DNA of 50,000 bases from an uncultured Alphaproteobacteria bacterium (GTDB lineage Bacteria; Pseudomonadota; Alphaproteobacteria; HIMB59; GCA-002718135), in NCBI GenBank assembly GCA_902521315.1, contig CABYRH010000006.1, positions 1-50,000 of the forward strand, given 5' to 3'. Shown in pieces: positions 24,667-34,520 of the stretch (position 1 is its first letter; each line of letters opens with the position of its first letter). Made by a program: the position numbers and the translations under genes. Under the pieces are notes generated by a model. The model saw only the letters and a program-made list of their open reading frames with translations, did no database searches and was not told the origin of the DNA.

Positions 24667-25815
24667 ATGAAAAAAGTTAGTGATATTCATGCAATAAAAA
24701 TTATTTTTTTTATAACTGCTTGTTATGTAGGTTTATGGGCTATTAGGATACCTACCATAAAGGATCAACTTCAAACTGATTATGTTGGTGTTGGATATAT
24801 TATGTTATCGTTTGCAATTGGTTCAATTGTTGCAATGATTTTTGCAAATGCTCTAATTCTTAAAACTTCTACAAAATCTATTTTAACATGCACCTTAATT
24901 GCCGAAGGTTGTTTGTGGTTGCCAGTACCTTTCATTCAAGAGTTATGGCTTTTTATGGTTTTCTCATTTGTTTTTGGTATGAGTTATGGCGCATTCGAAA
25001 TAGCATGCAATGTTTATGCATCAAATTTAGAAGTTAGAGAAAAAAAATCAATGATGTCAGGGTTTCATGCATTTTGGAGTCTTGGAGTTTTATTTGGCTC
25101 TCTCATTACAAGCTTTTTACTAGAGTGGAATTATTCTTTTATTTTTAATATACTTTTGTATGTCATCATTCTTCTTCCTTTGAGTTTGTATTTTGTACTT
25201 TGTTTAGAGTCACAAGTTGAAACAAAATCAGAAGACTCCAGTAAAAAAAATATATTTTTTATTTGGCCCTTACTTATTTTTTTATTAGCATTAATTGCAA
25301 TGGCTAATGCTCTAACGGAAGGAAGTGTTGATGCATGGGGAGCTCTCTATATGAGAGATTTTATTCAAGTTGATGGTTTCTATATCGGCTTAGCAACTCT
25401 AAGTTTTAATATATTTATGGTTATCGGAAGATTTAGTGGTGATTGGGTAAGAGATAAAATTGGTGTTTTTCTTTTGATTTTCTTTTTATTTTTATCGACG
25501 ATTACAAGTTTAATAATTTTATCTAATTTCAGTAGTATTTATGCAGCTATTATTGGTTTTTCATTATTAGGTATCGGAGCATCCTCAATTGTTCCTATCG
25601 CATATAGTTTAGCTGGAAAAATTGAGGGAATTGACAGTGGAGTAGGGATAACAATCATTTCAATTGCAGTTTACGGAACATTTATAGGGGCTCCAGCTTC
25701 ATTAGGATTTATAGCAAACAACTATGGAATTAATAATATATTTATTCCAATGCTAATAATTTTTATGATTTTAATAATTCCAGTAAGTTTTTATAGAAAA
25801 AAATTTTCAGTTTAA
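24667..25815 (+). CDS. MFS transporter, substrate unknown
   Basis: 382-aa major-facilitator protein with about twelve hydrophobic segments and a cytoplasmic central loop around residues 180-198 (ESQVETKSEDSSKKN). The first helices carry the WAIRIPTIKDQL pattern seen in YbjJ-like/fucose-permease-like members. There is no diagnostic motif for a substrate. It starts 9 nt after the GlyRS gene and its last 9 nt overlap the convergent ygfZ gene. Confidence 0.85.
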   Translation: MKKVSDIHAIKIIFFITACYVGLWAIRIPTIKDQLQTDYVGVGYIMLSFAIGSIVAMIFANALILKTSTKSILTCTLIAEGCLWLPVPFIQELWLFMVFSFVFGMSYGAFEIACNVYASNLEVREKKSMMSGFHAFWSLGVLFGSLITSFLLEWNYSFIFNILLYVIILLPLSLYFVLCLESQVETKSEDSSKKNIFFIWPLLIFLLALIAMANALTEGSVDAWGALYMRDFIQVDGFYIGLATLSFNIFMVIGRFSGDWVRDKIGVFLLIFFLFLSTITSLIILSNFSSIYAAIIGFSLLGIGASSIVPIAYSLAGKIEGIDSGVGITIISIAVYGTFIGAPASLGFIANNYGINNIFIPMLIIFMILIIPVSFYRKKFSV

Positions 25816-26637
25816 AAAATCAAAGGATAATGAATCATTAATTACTAAATTTTGATTTTTATTTTTTATTTCATTAACAAAATTAATATTTAATGCTGCA
25901 AAAATATTTGAATTTGCTTTTGATACAATTGTGCCTATTTTTTTATTATTTACTATCAACTCATCTCCCTCTAGCACATCTCCACTTTTTATTTTTAAAG
26001 CGTAAAGTTTTTTCTTGAGTAATCCACGGTATTTCATTCTTGCAGTAATTTCTTGACCCACATAGCATCCTTTATCCCAATCAATAGCATTTAAATTATC
26101 AAAATTATTTTCTAATAATAAAGATTTATTTTCTAAAATATCAAATGGTGAATAGGGTGTTGTATGATTAATTAAAATTTCATGATATTCTGTTTCATTA
26201 ATTTCTTTCAACCTCTCTTTTTCAATTAAAATTTTTTTATTCGTTATAAGTTTTTTACCTAAGTTTATATTTCTAGGATCATTTAAATAAACATTATAAT
26301 CATCTTCATAATCTATATTAAATAATGAATAAGAATTTAGATTATTAATTTCTTTAATTTCTATATCAGAGCGAAGTTTATAAATTTTTAACCGTCCTAA
26401 TAAATTACTATAAAATTTAACATTAGTTTCAAAAATATAGTTTTGATTTATATTGAATATAAAAAAATCTGCTAAAAATTTACCCTGAGGTGTTAATAGA
26501 CATGAATAGATAATTGATCCATCGTCACATTTTTCAATGTCATTAGTAATTAAGTTTTGAATAAATGATTTACTATCTTTTCCAGAAATCTCAAAAAATC
26601 TTGAATTCAAATGATGAAAAAAGTATTTATCTTTCAT
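25807..26637 (-). CDS. ygfZ: YgfZ/GcvT-domain folate-binding protein involved in Fe-S cluster maturation
   Basis: 276-aa member of the YgfZ/IBA57 family, tetrahydrofolate-dependent helpers for maturation or repair of certain Fe-S enzymes. The diagnostic motif KGCYVGQE is present (around residues 190-197, in WDKGCYVGQEITARM), and the N-terminal SFIQNLITNDIE…LLTPQGKFLADFF is typical. It acts in the same general pathway as the SUF genes 17 kb away in this window. It overlaps the convergent MFS gene at its 3' end. Confidence 0.92.
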   Translation of the reverse strand: MKDKYFFHHLNSRFFEISGKDSKSFIQNLITNDIEKCDDGSIIYSCLLTPQGKFLADFFIFNINQNYIFETNVKFYSNLLGRLKIYKLRSDIEIKEINNLNSYSLFNIDYEDDYNVYLNDPRNINLGKKLITNKKILIEKERLKEINETEYHEILINHTTPYSPFDILENKSLLLENNFDNLNAIDWDKGCYVGQEITARMKYRGLLKKKLYALKIKSGDVLEGDELIVNNKKIGTIVSKANSNIFAALNINFVNEIKNKNQNLVINDSLSFDFLN

Positions 26638-26682
26638 AATTATCTAAATATATATTGAATATATTAAAAGTGTAATATTTCT

Positions 26683-27606
26683 GTGAAAATTCTTGTTATT
26701 TCGTCAAATCTCATTGGGGATACAATTCTATCAACTGGAGTAATAAATTATTTTAATAATAAATATCCTGAAACTAAATTTACATTTGTAATTGGTCCAT
26801 CTGCTAAATCAATTTTCAAAAACTTTAAATCTGTAGAAACCATAATCACTGTTTCAAAAAAAAGATATAATATGCATTGGTTAGATATAATTTCTAATTG
26901 TTATGGAAAGAAGTGGGATATAATTATTGATTTTAGAAGTTCGTTGTTATCATATTTTTTAAAATATAAGCAAAAATTTATTTTTAAAAAAAAATATAAT
27001 CTCAACCATGTACAGCAATTATCCAATTATTTTAAATTTGATTGTTCAAATTTGTTTATTGAGACAAATACAGAAGAAGAAGAAATAGTTACAAAACATT
27101 TGTCCGATGATTTTAAATATTTTGTTATATTTCCAGGTGGAAATTGGAAACCAAAAATTTGGAGTATTAAAAATTATAATTCACTATTAATCAAAATTTT
27201 ATCTCAAAATAAAAATATTAAATTTATTTTAGTTGGTTCAAAGTCAGAAGAAGAAAATTATTTAAATGAAATAACAAAAAATATTGATAGTAATAAGATA
27301 ATTAATATATTTGGTGCATCATTGACTCAAACTGCTGCTTATATGAAGAAATCAAAATTATTTATTGGAAATGATTCAGGATTATCACATATGGCTTCAG
27401 CCACAAAATTAAAGTCTATAGTATTATTTGGCCCAACAAATGATGTGATTTACGGTCCATTTATGCAAGATTCACAAGTTATAAGAACAAATGAAAGCTA
27501 TGACTATTTTAAAAGTATAAATATTGATAAAACAAAGTCCTATATGGACTCTATAAGCGTAGAAAAGATTTATTTTACATTACAAAAAAATAATTATTGT
27601 GAATAA
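26683..27606 (+). CDS. Glycosyltransferase family 9 (heptosyltransferase-like)
   Basis: 307-aa GT9/RfaF-like enzyme, probably adding heptose or another sugar to lipopolysaccharide core in the cytoplasm. It starts at GTG 26683 (MKILVISSNLIGDTILSTG, the typical N-terminal nucleotide-sugar fold) and contains FPGGNWKPKIW near residue 150 and FIGNDSGLSHMASAT near 227 with LFGPTN, the family's C-terminal donor-binding motif. It is shorter than E. coli RfaF (348 aa). The acceptor is unknown. It overlaps pyrC by 8 nt. Confidence 0.87.
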   Translation: MKILVISSNLIGDTILSTGVINYFNNKYPETKFTFVIGPSAKSIFKNFKSVETIITVSKKRYNMHWLDIISNCYGKKWDIIIDFRSSLLSYFLKYKQKFIFKKKYNLNHVQQLSNYFKFDCSNLFIETNTEEEEIVTKHLSDDFKYFVIFPGGNWKPKIWSIKNYNSLLIKILSQNKNIKFILVGSKSEEENYLNEITKNIDSNKIINIFGASLTQTAAYMKKSKLFIGNDSGLSHMASATKLKSIVLFGPTNDVIYGPFMQDSQVIRTNESYDYFKSINIDKTKSYMDSISVEKIYFTLQKNNYCE

Positions 27607-28633
27607 AAATATTGAAATAATTCAGCCTGATGATTGGCATGTACATTTTAGAGAAGGCGACATGTTAGAAATGGTTACTAATTTCTCCTCAAGAATAAAT
27701 AATAGATGTGTGGCAATGCCAAATACACAAATTCCCATAACAGATACTAATAAAGCCTCTGCCTATAAAAAGCTTTTAAATAAAGCATCTAGTAATAATT
27801 TTGAACCACTTATACCTTGTTATTTAAATGAAAATTTAGATTTAGAAGATTTTAGAAAAGGTATGCAAAATAAAGTTTTCTTTGGGTCTAAACTTTATCC
27901 CTCAAATGCAACTACAAACTCAAGTCATGGAGTGAATGACATTTCAAAAATCTTTAAATATTTAGAGATTTTAGAAGAAGAAAAAAGTCCATTACTAATA
28001 CACGGTGAAAAAGTAGCTGAAGATATAGATATTTTTGATAGAGAAAAATATTTTATAGATGATGAATTAAGCATTATTAGAAAAAAATTTCCCCTTTTAA
28101 AAATCACACTTGAACATGTATCAACTTCATATGGAGTTAATTATGTAAAAGAAAATGAAAATATTGCTGGAACAATTACACCTCACCACATGCTTTTAAC
28201 AAAAAAAGATGTATTTCATGATGATTCTATTAATCCTCATCATTTTTGTATGCCAGTTGTTAAAAACGAAACAGATTTAATAGAATTAAGAAAAGCTGCA
28301 TGTCACAATAATTCTAAATTTTTTTTAGGTACGGACTCAGCTCCACATCCAATTCAAGAAAAAAAACCAGATATGTCATCTAAGCCAGGAATATTTTCAT
28401 CTCCTTGCTCAATAGAATTATATGCAGAAATTTTTGACCAAGAAAATGCAATTGATAAGTTAGAGATATTTTGTTCAATAAACGGAGCAAAACATTATAG
28501 TTTTCCAATTAATGATAAAAAAATTAAATTAGAAAAAAAAGAATGGATTATGTCAGAATTATCTAGTTATAATGATATTCAGGTTAAGAATTTTTATGCT
28601 AATAAAAAAATTAATTGGAAAGTAGTCCATTAA
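27599..28633 (+). CDS. pyrC: Dihydroorotase (class II, PyrC type)
   Basis: Zinc amidohydrolase that interconverts carbamoyl-aspartate and dihydroorotate in pyrimidine synthesis. It is 344 aa, like E. coli PyrC. It starts at GTG 27599 within the previous gene. Metal ligands His14 and His16 are in PDDWHVHFR. Further markers are GSKLYPSNATTNSSHGV near 98-114 with the carboxylated Lys, TITPHHM near 197 and LGTDSAPH near 247 with the catalytic Asp. Confidence 0.95.
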   Translation: MNKNIEIIQPDDWHVHFREGDMLEMVTNFSSRINNRCVAMPNTQIPITDTNKASAYKKLLNKASSNNFEPLIPCYLNENLDLEDFRKGMQNKVFFGSKLYPSNATTNSSHGVNDISKIFKYLEILEEEKSPLLIHGEKVAEDIDIFDREKYFIDDELSIIRKKFPLLKITLEHVSTSYGVNYVKENENIAGTITPHHMLLTKKDVFHDDSINPHHFCMPVVKNETDLIELRKAACHNNSKFFLGTDSAPHPIQEKKPDMSSKPGIFSSPCSIELYAEIFDQENAIDKLEIFCSINGAKHYSFPINDKKIKLEKKEWIMSELSSYNDIQVKNFYANKKINWKVVH

Positions 28634-28650
28634 TCTTTATAGAAATATTA

Positions 28651-29007
28651 ATGTCATTAGGAACAAAAATTTATACTTGGTTTAAGGGTAACTTAGTTGG
28701 TAGTGATGAATTAGGAAATAAATATTACTGTAGCTCTAAAGATTTTAAAAATTTAAAAGCAAAAAGATGGGTAATTTTTAATGGTGAAATAGAAGCTTCA
28801 AATATTCCACCGCATTGGCATGCCTGGCTTCACAAATCAATTGATAATCCTCCACTTGACTATTCGCATAAATATAAATGGCAAAAAAATCATAAACCAA
28901 ATATGACTGGTACTAGTGATGCATATTTCCCATCATCTCATCCTCTTTCAAAAAATTATGACCCAGAAAAAAAAGAAGAAGAATATAAATCTTGGACTCC
29001 TAATTAG
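28651..29007 (+). CDS. NDUFA12-family complex I accessory subunit
   Basis: 118-aa homologue of the mitochondrial complex I accessory subunit B17.2/NDUFA12, which alphaproteobacteria share. ATG 28651 (MSLGTKIYTWFKGNLVGSDE) is chosen over an upstream in-frame TTG at 28615 that lies in the pyrC end. The family signature is visible: GNKYY, RWVIFNGEIEASNIPPHWHAWLHK and the C-terminal YKSWTPN. It probably sits on the matrix/cytoplasmic side of NADH:quinone oxidoreductase. The 3' end overlaps the next gene. Confidence 0.93.
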   Translation: MSLGTKIYTWFKGNLVGSDELGNKYYCSSKDFKNLKAKRWVIFNGEIEASNIPPHWHAWLHKSIDNPPLDYSHKYKWQKNHKPNMTGTSDAYFPSSHPLSKNYDPEKKEEEYKSWTPN

Positions 29008-29362
29008 AGTAACATTTTTTTTTCTCCTACCGTTAACTGTTTCTGCTGAGACTATTGAAAAAAAATATGCTTCTTTTAAGTTATTAAACAAGACTACTAA
29101 TAAAGTTTCTACTAAAGATATTTTAGTAAGTTCGAAAATATCATGGGAAACTTTAAATATTGAAGTTTTGTATTGCGGTAGTACTCCCCCAACTGAAATT
29201 CCTGAAGATTATGTTTTGATAGATGTACACGATACTATCAATAATGAAAATATTAATATTTATAAAGGCTGGATGATTTCTTCTTCCCCCGATGTTACTC
29301 CGTTAGAAAATCCTATTTATGATCTTTGGTTAGTTGATTGTAGTAACGATAAGACTTCTTGA
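28958..29362 (+). CDS. DUF2155-family secreted protein
   Basis: 134 aa from ATG 28958, chosen because it gives a lysine-rich n-region followed by a hydrophobic core and cleavage after SAE-type sequence (LLPLTVSA/ET), a good Sec signal. An earlier double ATG at 28916 would bury the signal. The mature part matches DUF2155: SWETLNIEVLYCG, PPTEIPEDY, GWMISSSPDVTPLENPIYDLWLVDC, with two conserved cysteines. NDUFA12 and DUF2155 are commonly adjacent in alphaproteobacteria, next to aat and accBC, as here. The function is unknown. Its end overlaps aat on the other strand by 46 nt. Confidence 0.88.
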   Translation: MTQKKKKKNINLGLLIRVTFFFLLPLTVSAETIEKKYASFKLLNKTTNKVSTKDILVSSKISWETLNIEVLYCGSTPPTEIPEDYVLIDVHDTINNENINIYKGWMISSSPDVTPLENPIYDLWLVDCSNDKTS

Positions 29363-29970
29363 AAATTATTAATTTCCTTAAAAAAACTTTCAATCTCTAA
29401 ACTTTCTTTTAGTTTACTTTCATAAATTTCAGTTTCCATCTCATACGCCCCAAACTGAACTAAATGAGGATTGAAAAACTGTGAATCTAAAATGGAAAAA
29501 TTATTTTTTTTCAATATTGCCAATAAATAAAGTAGACAAAACTTACTTGTATTGGTCTTTAAGCTAAACATGCTTTCACCAAAAAAACATGATCCTATAT
29601 GTAAACCGTATAAACCACCAATTAGATTATCATCTTCATAACATTCTACACTGTGACATTTACCTATTTTATGTAATTCAATATATGTATCTAAAATAAT
29701 TTCATTAATCCAAGTATCTTGATCTTTTCTTTTAATTTCTTTGCATAACTCTATAACTTTAGCAAAATTTTGATCAATTTTAAAATTATATTTTGTTTTT
29801 TTAAACTCACTAAAAAGTTTCTTTGGATAATGAAAAGTTGAAATTGGAATAATAAATCTTAATTTGGGTTTATAAAATTTTATTTCTTTAGAATACTTAC
29901 TATCAGCCATTGGAAAGTAAGCTTTTTTATAAAATTCAATTAAGCTGTTTAAATCAATTATTTTACTCAA
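29317..29970 (-). CDS. aat: Leucyl/phenylalanyl-tRNA--protein transferase
   Basis: N-end-rule enzyme that adds Leu or Phe from aminoacyl-tRNA to proteins with N-terminal Arg/Lys, marking them for ClpAP. It is 217 aa. The family markers are GGLYGLHIGSCFFGESMFS near residue 118-136, the N-terminal YFPMAD and LDSQFFNPHLVQFGA near 175. It overlaps the 3' end of accC by 8 nt and the convergent DUF2155 gene by 46 nt. Confidence 0.92.
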   Translation of the reverse strand: MSKIIDLNSLIEFYKKAYFPMADSKYSKEIKFYKPKLRFIIPISTFHYPKKLFSEFKKTKYNFKIDQNFAKVIELCKEIKRKDQDTWINEIILDTYIELHKIGKCHSVECYEDDNLIGGLYGLHIGSCFFGESMFSLKTNTSKFCLLYLLAILKKNNFSILDSQFFNPHLVQFGAYEMETEIYESKLKESLEIESFFKEINNFQEVLSLLQSTNQRS

Positions 29971-31294
29971 TTAAATTTGACATAAAATTAATGTTGTAAC
30001 TTCCTCTTTTAAATTCATCAGTTTGAATAATTTTTTGATGTAGTTGAATATTAGTATTTATTCCCATAATTACATATTCTTCTAGCGCTCTATTCATTTT
30101 TTTTAGAGCCTCTGATCTTGTCGCGCCGTAGGTAATTAGCTTTCCAATCATACTATCATAGTGCGATGGAATTGAGTATCCATCGTAAACAGCTGAGTCT
30201 ACTCGAATACCTAGTCCTCCAGGTTGATGATATTGTGTTATCTTACCAGGTGATGGTATAAAACTCTCTGGATGTTCGGCATTAATTCGACATTCAATTG
30301 AACTACCTTTTAGTTTAATATCTTCTTGTTTTATTGTAAGCTTTTCACCATTGGCAACAAGAATTTGTTCTTTAACAAGATCAATACCAGTGACCATTTC
30401 TGTAACAGGGTGCTCAACTTGTAATCGTGTATTCATTTCCATAAAATAAAATTCATCATTTTCATATAAAAATTCTAATGTTCCTACTCCTTCATACCCA
30501 ATTTCTTTCATAGATTTTCTACAAAGTTCAGAAATTTTTTCTCTATTTTGATTTGTTAGAACCGAACTTGGACTTTCTTCAATAAGTTTTTGATGCTTCC
30601 TTTGAATTGAGCAATCTCTTTCTCCAAGAGTAACAACATTTCCAAATGAATCGCAAAGAACTTGAATTTCAATATGTTTAGGAGATGTTAAAAATTTTTC
30701 TAAATAAACATTTTCATCATTAAATGACTTTTTTGCTTCAATTTTTGCTTCATTTATAGCTTTATTTAAATCATCTTCTTCTGTGACAATTCTCATTCCT
30801 TTTCCACCACCACCACTTGCTGCTTTTACTATAATTGGGTATTTTACTTTTTTTATAAATTCTTCAATTTTATTTTTATCGCTTAAGTCATTTATACCTT
30901 TTACTGTTGGCACCCCAGTTTCATCCATTATTTTTTTTGCATCAATTTTATTACCCATTATTTTGATATGTTCCGATTTTGGCCCAATAAATTTAATATT
31001 ATGTTCTTCAATAATTTCGGCAAACCTTTGATTTTCACTTAAAAAACCATATCCAGGATGAATTGCATCTACATCAGTTAATGTAGCTGCAGTTATAATT
31101 GCAGGTATATTTAAATAACTAGATTGTGCAGAGGCTGGTCCGACACAAATACTTTCATCTGCCATTCTTACATGCATTGCATTTTCATCAACATCAGAGT
31201 GAATGGCTACAGTTTTTATTCCTAATTCTCTGCAGGCTCTAAGAACACGTAAAGCAATTTCACCTCTATTAGCAATCAATATTTTTTTGAACAT
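29963..31294 (-). CDS. accC: Acetyl-CoA carboxylase, biotin carboxylase subunit
   Basis: Carboxylates the biotin of AccB with bicarbonate and ATP, the first step of fatty acid synthesis. It is 443 aa, the full family length. N-terminal FKKILIANRGEIALRV, ATP-grasp glycine loop AASGGGGKGMR near residue 159-169, EMNTRLQVEHPVTEMVTGIDLV near 288 and ECRINAEHP near 338 are all present. It begins at the base where accB ends, so the pair is translationally coupled as in most bacteria. Confidence 0.97.
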   Translation of the reverse strand: MFKKILIANRGEIALRVLRACRELGIKTVAIHSDVDENAMHVRMADESICVGPASAQSSYLNIPAIITAATLTDVDAIHPGYGFLSENQRFAEIIEEHNIKFIGPKSEHIKIMGNKIDAKKIMDETGVPTVKGINDLSDKNKIEEFIKKVKYPIIVKAASGGGGKGMRIVTEEDDLNKAINEAKIEAKKSFNDENVYLEKFLTSPKHIEIQVLCDSFGNVVTLGERDCSIQRKHQKLIEESPSSVLTNQNREKISELCRKSMKEIGYEGVGTLEFLYENDEFYFMEMNTRLQVEHPVTEMVTGIDLVKEQILVANGEKLTIKQEDIKLKGSSIECRINAEHPESFIPSPGKITQYHQPGGLGIRVDSAVYDGYSIPSHYDSMIGKLITYGATRSEALKKMNRALEEYVIMGINTNIQLHQKIIQTDEFKRGSYNINFMSNLIE

Positions 31295-31740
31295 TATTCA
31301 AAAATAATAAGAGTATCACCATATTCAACAGGCTGACTATTCAAAGTAACTATTTTTTTGATAATACCAGATCTAGGAGCTTTAATTTCATTAAAAGTCT
31401 TCATTGCTTCAATTAACAATAAAGTATCACCAGCTTTAACATGTTGGCCAATTTTAACATAAGGTTGCGAATTTGGATCAGCAGAAAGATAAGCAACCCC
31501 TACCATTGGAGATTTAACAATATTATCTTCATTTATAACTTCATTTGTATTTTCAACCTCTTTAACTTCAGTATTTTTTTCTTTTTTTTGAAGAGAAACA
31601 TTGTTTTCAACGAAGTCATTTGAGGAAATCTCAATTTCATAATCATTTTTTTTTATTTTTATTTTAGCAACATTATTAATTTTTGATTCTTTAATGATTA
31701 ACTTAATATTCTCTAAATCTGTTTTATCTATTTTAGTCAT
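31294..31740 (-). CDS. accB: Acetyl-CoA carboxylase, biotin carboxyl carrier protein
   Basis: 148-aa carrier that holds the biotin. The N-terminal part (1-75) is variable and charged; the lipoyl/biotinyl domain covers about 76-148 with the biotinylated Lys114 in LLIEAMKTFNEI and the following APRSG. Gene order aroQ-accB-accC-aat is conserved in alphaproteobacteria. Confidence 0.96.
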   Translation of the reverse strand: MTKIDKTDLENIKLIIKESKINNVAKIKIKKNDYEIEISSNDFVENNVSLQKKEKNTEVKEVENTNEVINEDNIVKSPMVGVAYLSADPNSQPYVKIGQHVKAGDTLLLIEAMKTFNEIKAPRSGIIKKIVTLNSQPVEYGDTLIIFE

Positions 31741-31742
31741 AC

Positions 31743-32180
31743 TTAATTATAAATTAATTTGCATATTGCTTCAATTCCTAGAAGATAACTATTTCCACCA
31801 AATCCACATATCAAACCATGTACTCCTTCGGAAGTAATACTTTTTTTTCTATACTCTTCTCTTGAATAAATATTTGAAAGATGAATTTCAATCTTGGGCT
31901 TATTTATTGCTCTTAATGAATCTAGAATGGCTATTGATGAATGAGTAAATGCTGCTGGATTAATAATTAGACCATCAAATTTATCATTTACTTCATGAAT
32001 TTTATCAATTATCTCACCTTCGTTATTAGATTGGAAAAAAATAATTTCTAATTTCTTCTCTGTACCTTTTTTTTCACAATCAGATTTAATCTTATCTAAA
32101 CTATCTTTACCATAAATATCATCTTCTCTATTACCTAATAGATTTAGGTTAGGGCCATTAATAATTAATATTTTTTTCAT
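31743..32180 (-). CDS. aroQ: 3-dehydroquinate dehydratase, type II
   Basis: Third enzyme of the shikimate pathway. It is 145 aa, the normal type II size. The N-terminus KILIINGPNLNLLGNREDDIYG contains Arg18 and catalytic Tyr23; INPAAFTHSSIAI and IEIHLSNIYSREEYR are the other family motifs with the catalytic His (EIHLSN). It is 2 nt upstream of accB. Confidence 0.96.
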   Translation of the reverse strand: MKKILIINGPNLNLLGNREDDIYGKDSLDKIKSDCEKKGTEKKLEIIFFQSNNEGEIIDKIHEVNDKFDGLIINPAAFTHSSIAILDSLRAINKPKIEIHLSNIYSREEYRKKSITSEGVHGLICGFGGNSYLLGIEAICKLIYN

Positions 32181-32181
32181 T

Positions 32182-33240
32182 CTATTTAAAATGCTTACTT
32201 AATTTTAAACCTTGATTCTGATAATTTGATTTAATATCTTTTCCGTATACAATATTACTATTTTTGTTCAACTTTTCATATTTAATTCTAGCTATAGTTT
32301 GACCATCTTCTAATAAAAAAGGCACTTCATTTGTTTTTACTTCCAGAACTGCATATGATCCTCTACCAAGACCAAAACCAGGATCAAAAAAACCTGCATA
32401 ATGTGCTCTGAAGTCTCCAATCCCTGTATCGTATGGTATCATTTCTCCAGCTAAATTTGATGGTATTACTACCTTCTCTTTTGATCTTAAAATATAAAAC
32501 TTGTTTTTTTCAATTACTAATTTTTTATTATCTTTTTTAATTACATTCCAAAAATCATTTATTTTATGAGATTTTATTTTAGAAAAATTAAGAACTGGAG
32601 TATGTCTTTTGGCTACATAAGCAACTATATTTGACTCAGCGAGATCAACTGATAACTTTAATCCGTTATCAATTTTAACATTGTCTCTAGTTTGATTTGA
32701 AATTTTTCGTTTTTTATTCAGGTTAATTAATTGCTTATCAGTCAAATAATTATGATTTTTATTCACAAGTCTCAATTGATTTAAAGAATTATTTTTTTTA
32801 AAAGATACATCAAATGATCTTGATGTTATTTCTAAAAATATCTCACCTTTATAATTTTTAGGAATTTTTTCGTATTCTTCTGCATAATCTACAAGTGTTC
32901 TGCAAAAAATATCTAATCTCCCGGTGCTACTTTTAGGGTTGCAGTGACCAAATATATTATTTTTCAAGTTAAGACTTTCATTCAGTTTAACAATGTAAGT
33001 CTTGTTTTTTCTAAATATAAATTCTTTACTTAGGTTTATTTTTTTAATAGCTAAATATTTTAATTTATCTCTAACTTTTGAATTATAGGATAAGAAGCTA
33101 TACTTAATTTCATAGCATTCCTCACTTAATGACAAATCCATGCTTGATGGTTGTATTTGATTATTTGTAATATTTTCAGTGATTATAAAATTTTTATTAA
33201 TTAAATTTATATAATCTTGATATACTAGAGATCCATTCAT
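32182..33240 (-). CDS. dcd: Double-length dCTP deaminase (DCD-domain protein)
   Basis: 352-aa protein matching the alphaproteobacterial 2'-deoxycytidine 5'-triphosphate deaminase type, about twice the size of E. coli Dcd (193 aa) because two DCD/dUTPase-fold halves are fused. The N-terminal half has QPSSMDLSL, HCNPKSSTGRLDIFCRT and EIFLEITSRSFDV; the C-terminal half has GEMIPYDTGIGDFRAHYAGFFDPGFG and GQTIARIKYEKL. It makes dUTP for thymidylate synthesis. It is sandwiched between the M48 peptidase and aroQ with 0-1 nt gaps. Confidence 0.85.
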   Translation of the reverse strand: MNGSLVYQDYINLINKNFIITENITNNQIQPSSMDLSLSEECYEIKYSFLSYNSKVRDKLKYLAIKKINLSKEFIFRKNKTYIVKLNESLNLKNNIFGHCNPKSSTGRLDIFCRTLVDYAEEYEKIPKNYKGEIFLEITSRSFDVSFKKNNSLNQLRLVNKNHNYLTDKQLINLNKKRKISNQTRDNVKIDNGLKLSVDLAESNIVAYVAKRHTPVLNFSKIKSHKINDFWNVIKKDNKKLVIEKNKFYILRSKEKVVIPSNLAGEMIPYDTGIGDFRAHYAGFFDPGFGLGRGSYAVLEVKTNEVPFLLEDGQTIARIKYEKLNKNSNIVYGKDIKSNYQNQGLKLSKHFK

Positions 33241-34520
33241 TAATTTACATTCTCAATTATATTTACAAGTTTTAATAAGTCATTATCATTAGTCATTTTA
33301 AAATTTTTTATTTCAATATCAAAAACTTCTTTTTTCATATCATTAATTGATAAAAAAAAGTTAAAGAAATCTAACCATTCATTTTTATTTAATTTTTGTG
33401 CTAGTTCAAAATATTTTAATAGAACATTTTTATTATTATAAAATTTATATAAAAGATCTTTATTATTTTGAAAAATTATTTCTGTGTCACTATTAGATAA
33501 ATTTTTTATTTCTATATTTTCAAATATTCTAATTTGAGCATAATAATTTAAAGGATATTTTTCTAAATTTTTTTTATAGAATTTTTTAGCTTCTTTAGTA
33601 TATCCATAAGAGAATAATATATCTGCTTTAGTTTCTAGTAGAAAATTATTATCATTGTTTTTGATTATTTCATTTAAATTCTGTAGGGACATTTTTAGAT
33701 TTCCACTTCTAGCTAATTTAATTGATTCTGCATAAGTTTTAAAAGGTTCATTTAATTCACTTAAAACTTCCTCATTATCACTATAACCTAAAAATTTTGC
33801 TTTTATGTAGTTAAATCTTTTATTATAACTTTCATTAAAATTATTAGTTTTATTGTCTTCGAAGTTTTTTATTAATAAAATCCTATCCTCAAAATATGGA
33901 TGAGTACTAACTCTTTGATCATCTTTTGAAAAACCCTTATTTAATAATTTTTGCTCTATTGTTTCTAATAATGTTTGAATAGATTTAGAATTAGTTCTAA
34001 GTAAACTTAGTGTTTTCAAAGCATATAAATCTGCTTCCATTTCTTGATCTTTACTAAAAACAATATACTGATTTGATAAAGCTCCTGAAGTAAGAATATT
34101 GCCTTGTAACAATTGAGGATTTTGAGTTAATGCTGATCCAGCTATTACAGATAAAAGCCCTAAGGTATTATATTTTTTAATATTTTCTATTGTTTTTTTT
34201 CTAAGTGCAATATGATTGAGATCTATATGGCCAACTTCATGAGCTAATACTGACAATAATGCAACATAATCTGAGCAATGAATAATTAAACCAGAATTAA
34301 TATGTATTACATTATTAATATCTACAAAAGCATTTATTTCATTACTATTATTTAATTTAAAATTAATTTTTTTATTTATTTTATTTACTTCAGTAATATC
34401 TTCAATAATTTCTTTAACAAATTCTTCTGTTTCGTAATCTAGTATTTGTGAACTATAACAAATGTTTGAAGAAAAAATAAAAAATAGCAAATATATTGAT
34501 ATTTTTTTTAAGACCACCAT
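33240..34520 (-). CDS. M48-family metallopeptidase with TPR-like C-terminal region
   Basis: Periplasmic zinc protease related to BepA/YfgC, which helps quality control of outer-membrane proteins. It is 426 aa: a signal peptide (about 1-23), an M48 domain with HEVGH (His94, Glu95, His98) and the third ligand Glu in DQEMEADLYAL near 157, then a helical, TPR-like region (about 250-410; NLNEIIKNN, ADILFSYGYTKEAKKFYKKNL). The start overlaps the end of rne by 13 nt. E. coli BepA is 487 aa, so the C-terminal part is shorter. Confidence 0.87.
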   Translation of the reverse strand: MVVLKKISIYLLFFIFSSNICYSSQILDYETEEFVKEIIEDITEVNKINKKINFKLNNSNEINAFVDINNVIHINSGLIIHCSDYVALLSVLAHEVGHIDLNHIALRKKTIENIKKYNTLGLLSVIAGSALTQNPQLLQGNILTSGALSNQYIVFSKDQEMEADLYALKTLSLLRTNSKSIQTLLETIEQKLLNKGFSKDDQRVSTHPYFEDRILLIKNFEDNKTNNFNESYNKRFNYIKAKFLGYSDNEEVLSELNEPFKTYAESIKLARSGNLKMSLQNLNEIIKNNDNNFLLETKADILFSYGYTKEAKKFYKKNLEKYPLNYYAQIRIFENIEIKNLSNSDTEIIFQNNKDLLYKFYNNKNVLLKYFELAQKLNKNEWLDFFNFFLSINDMKKEVFDIEIKNFKMTNDNDLLKLVNIIENVN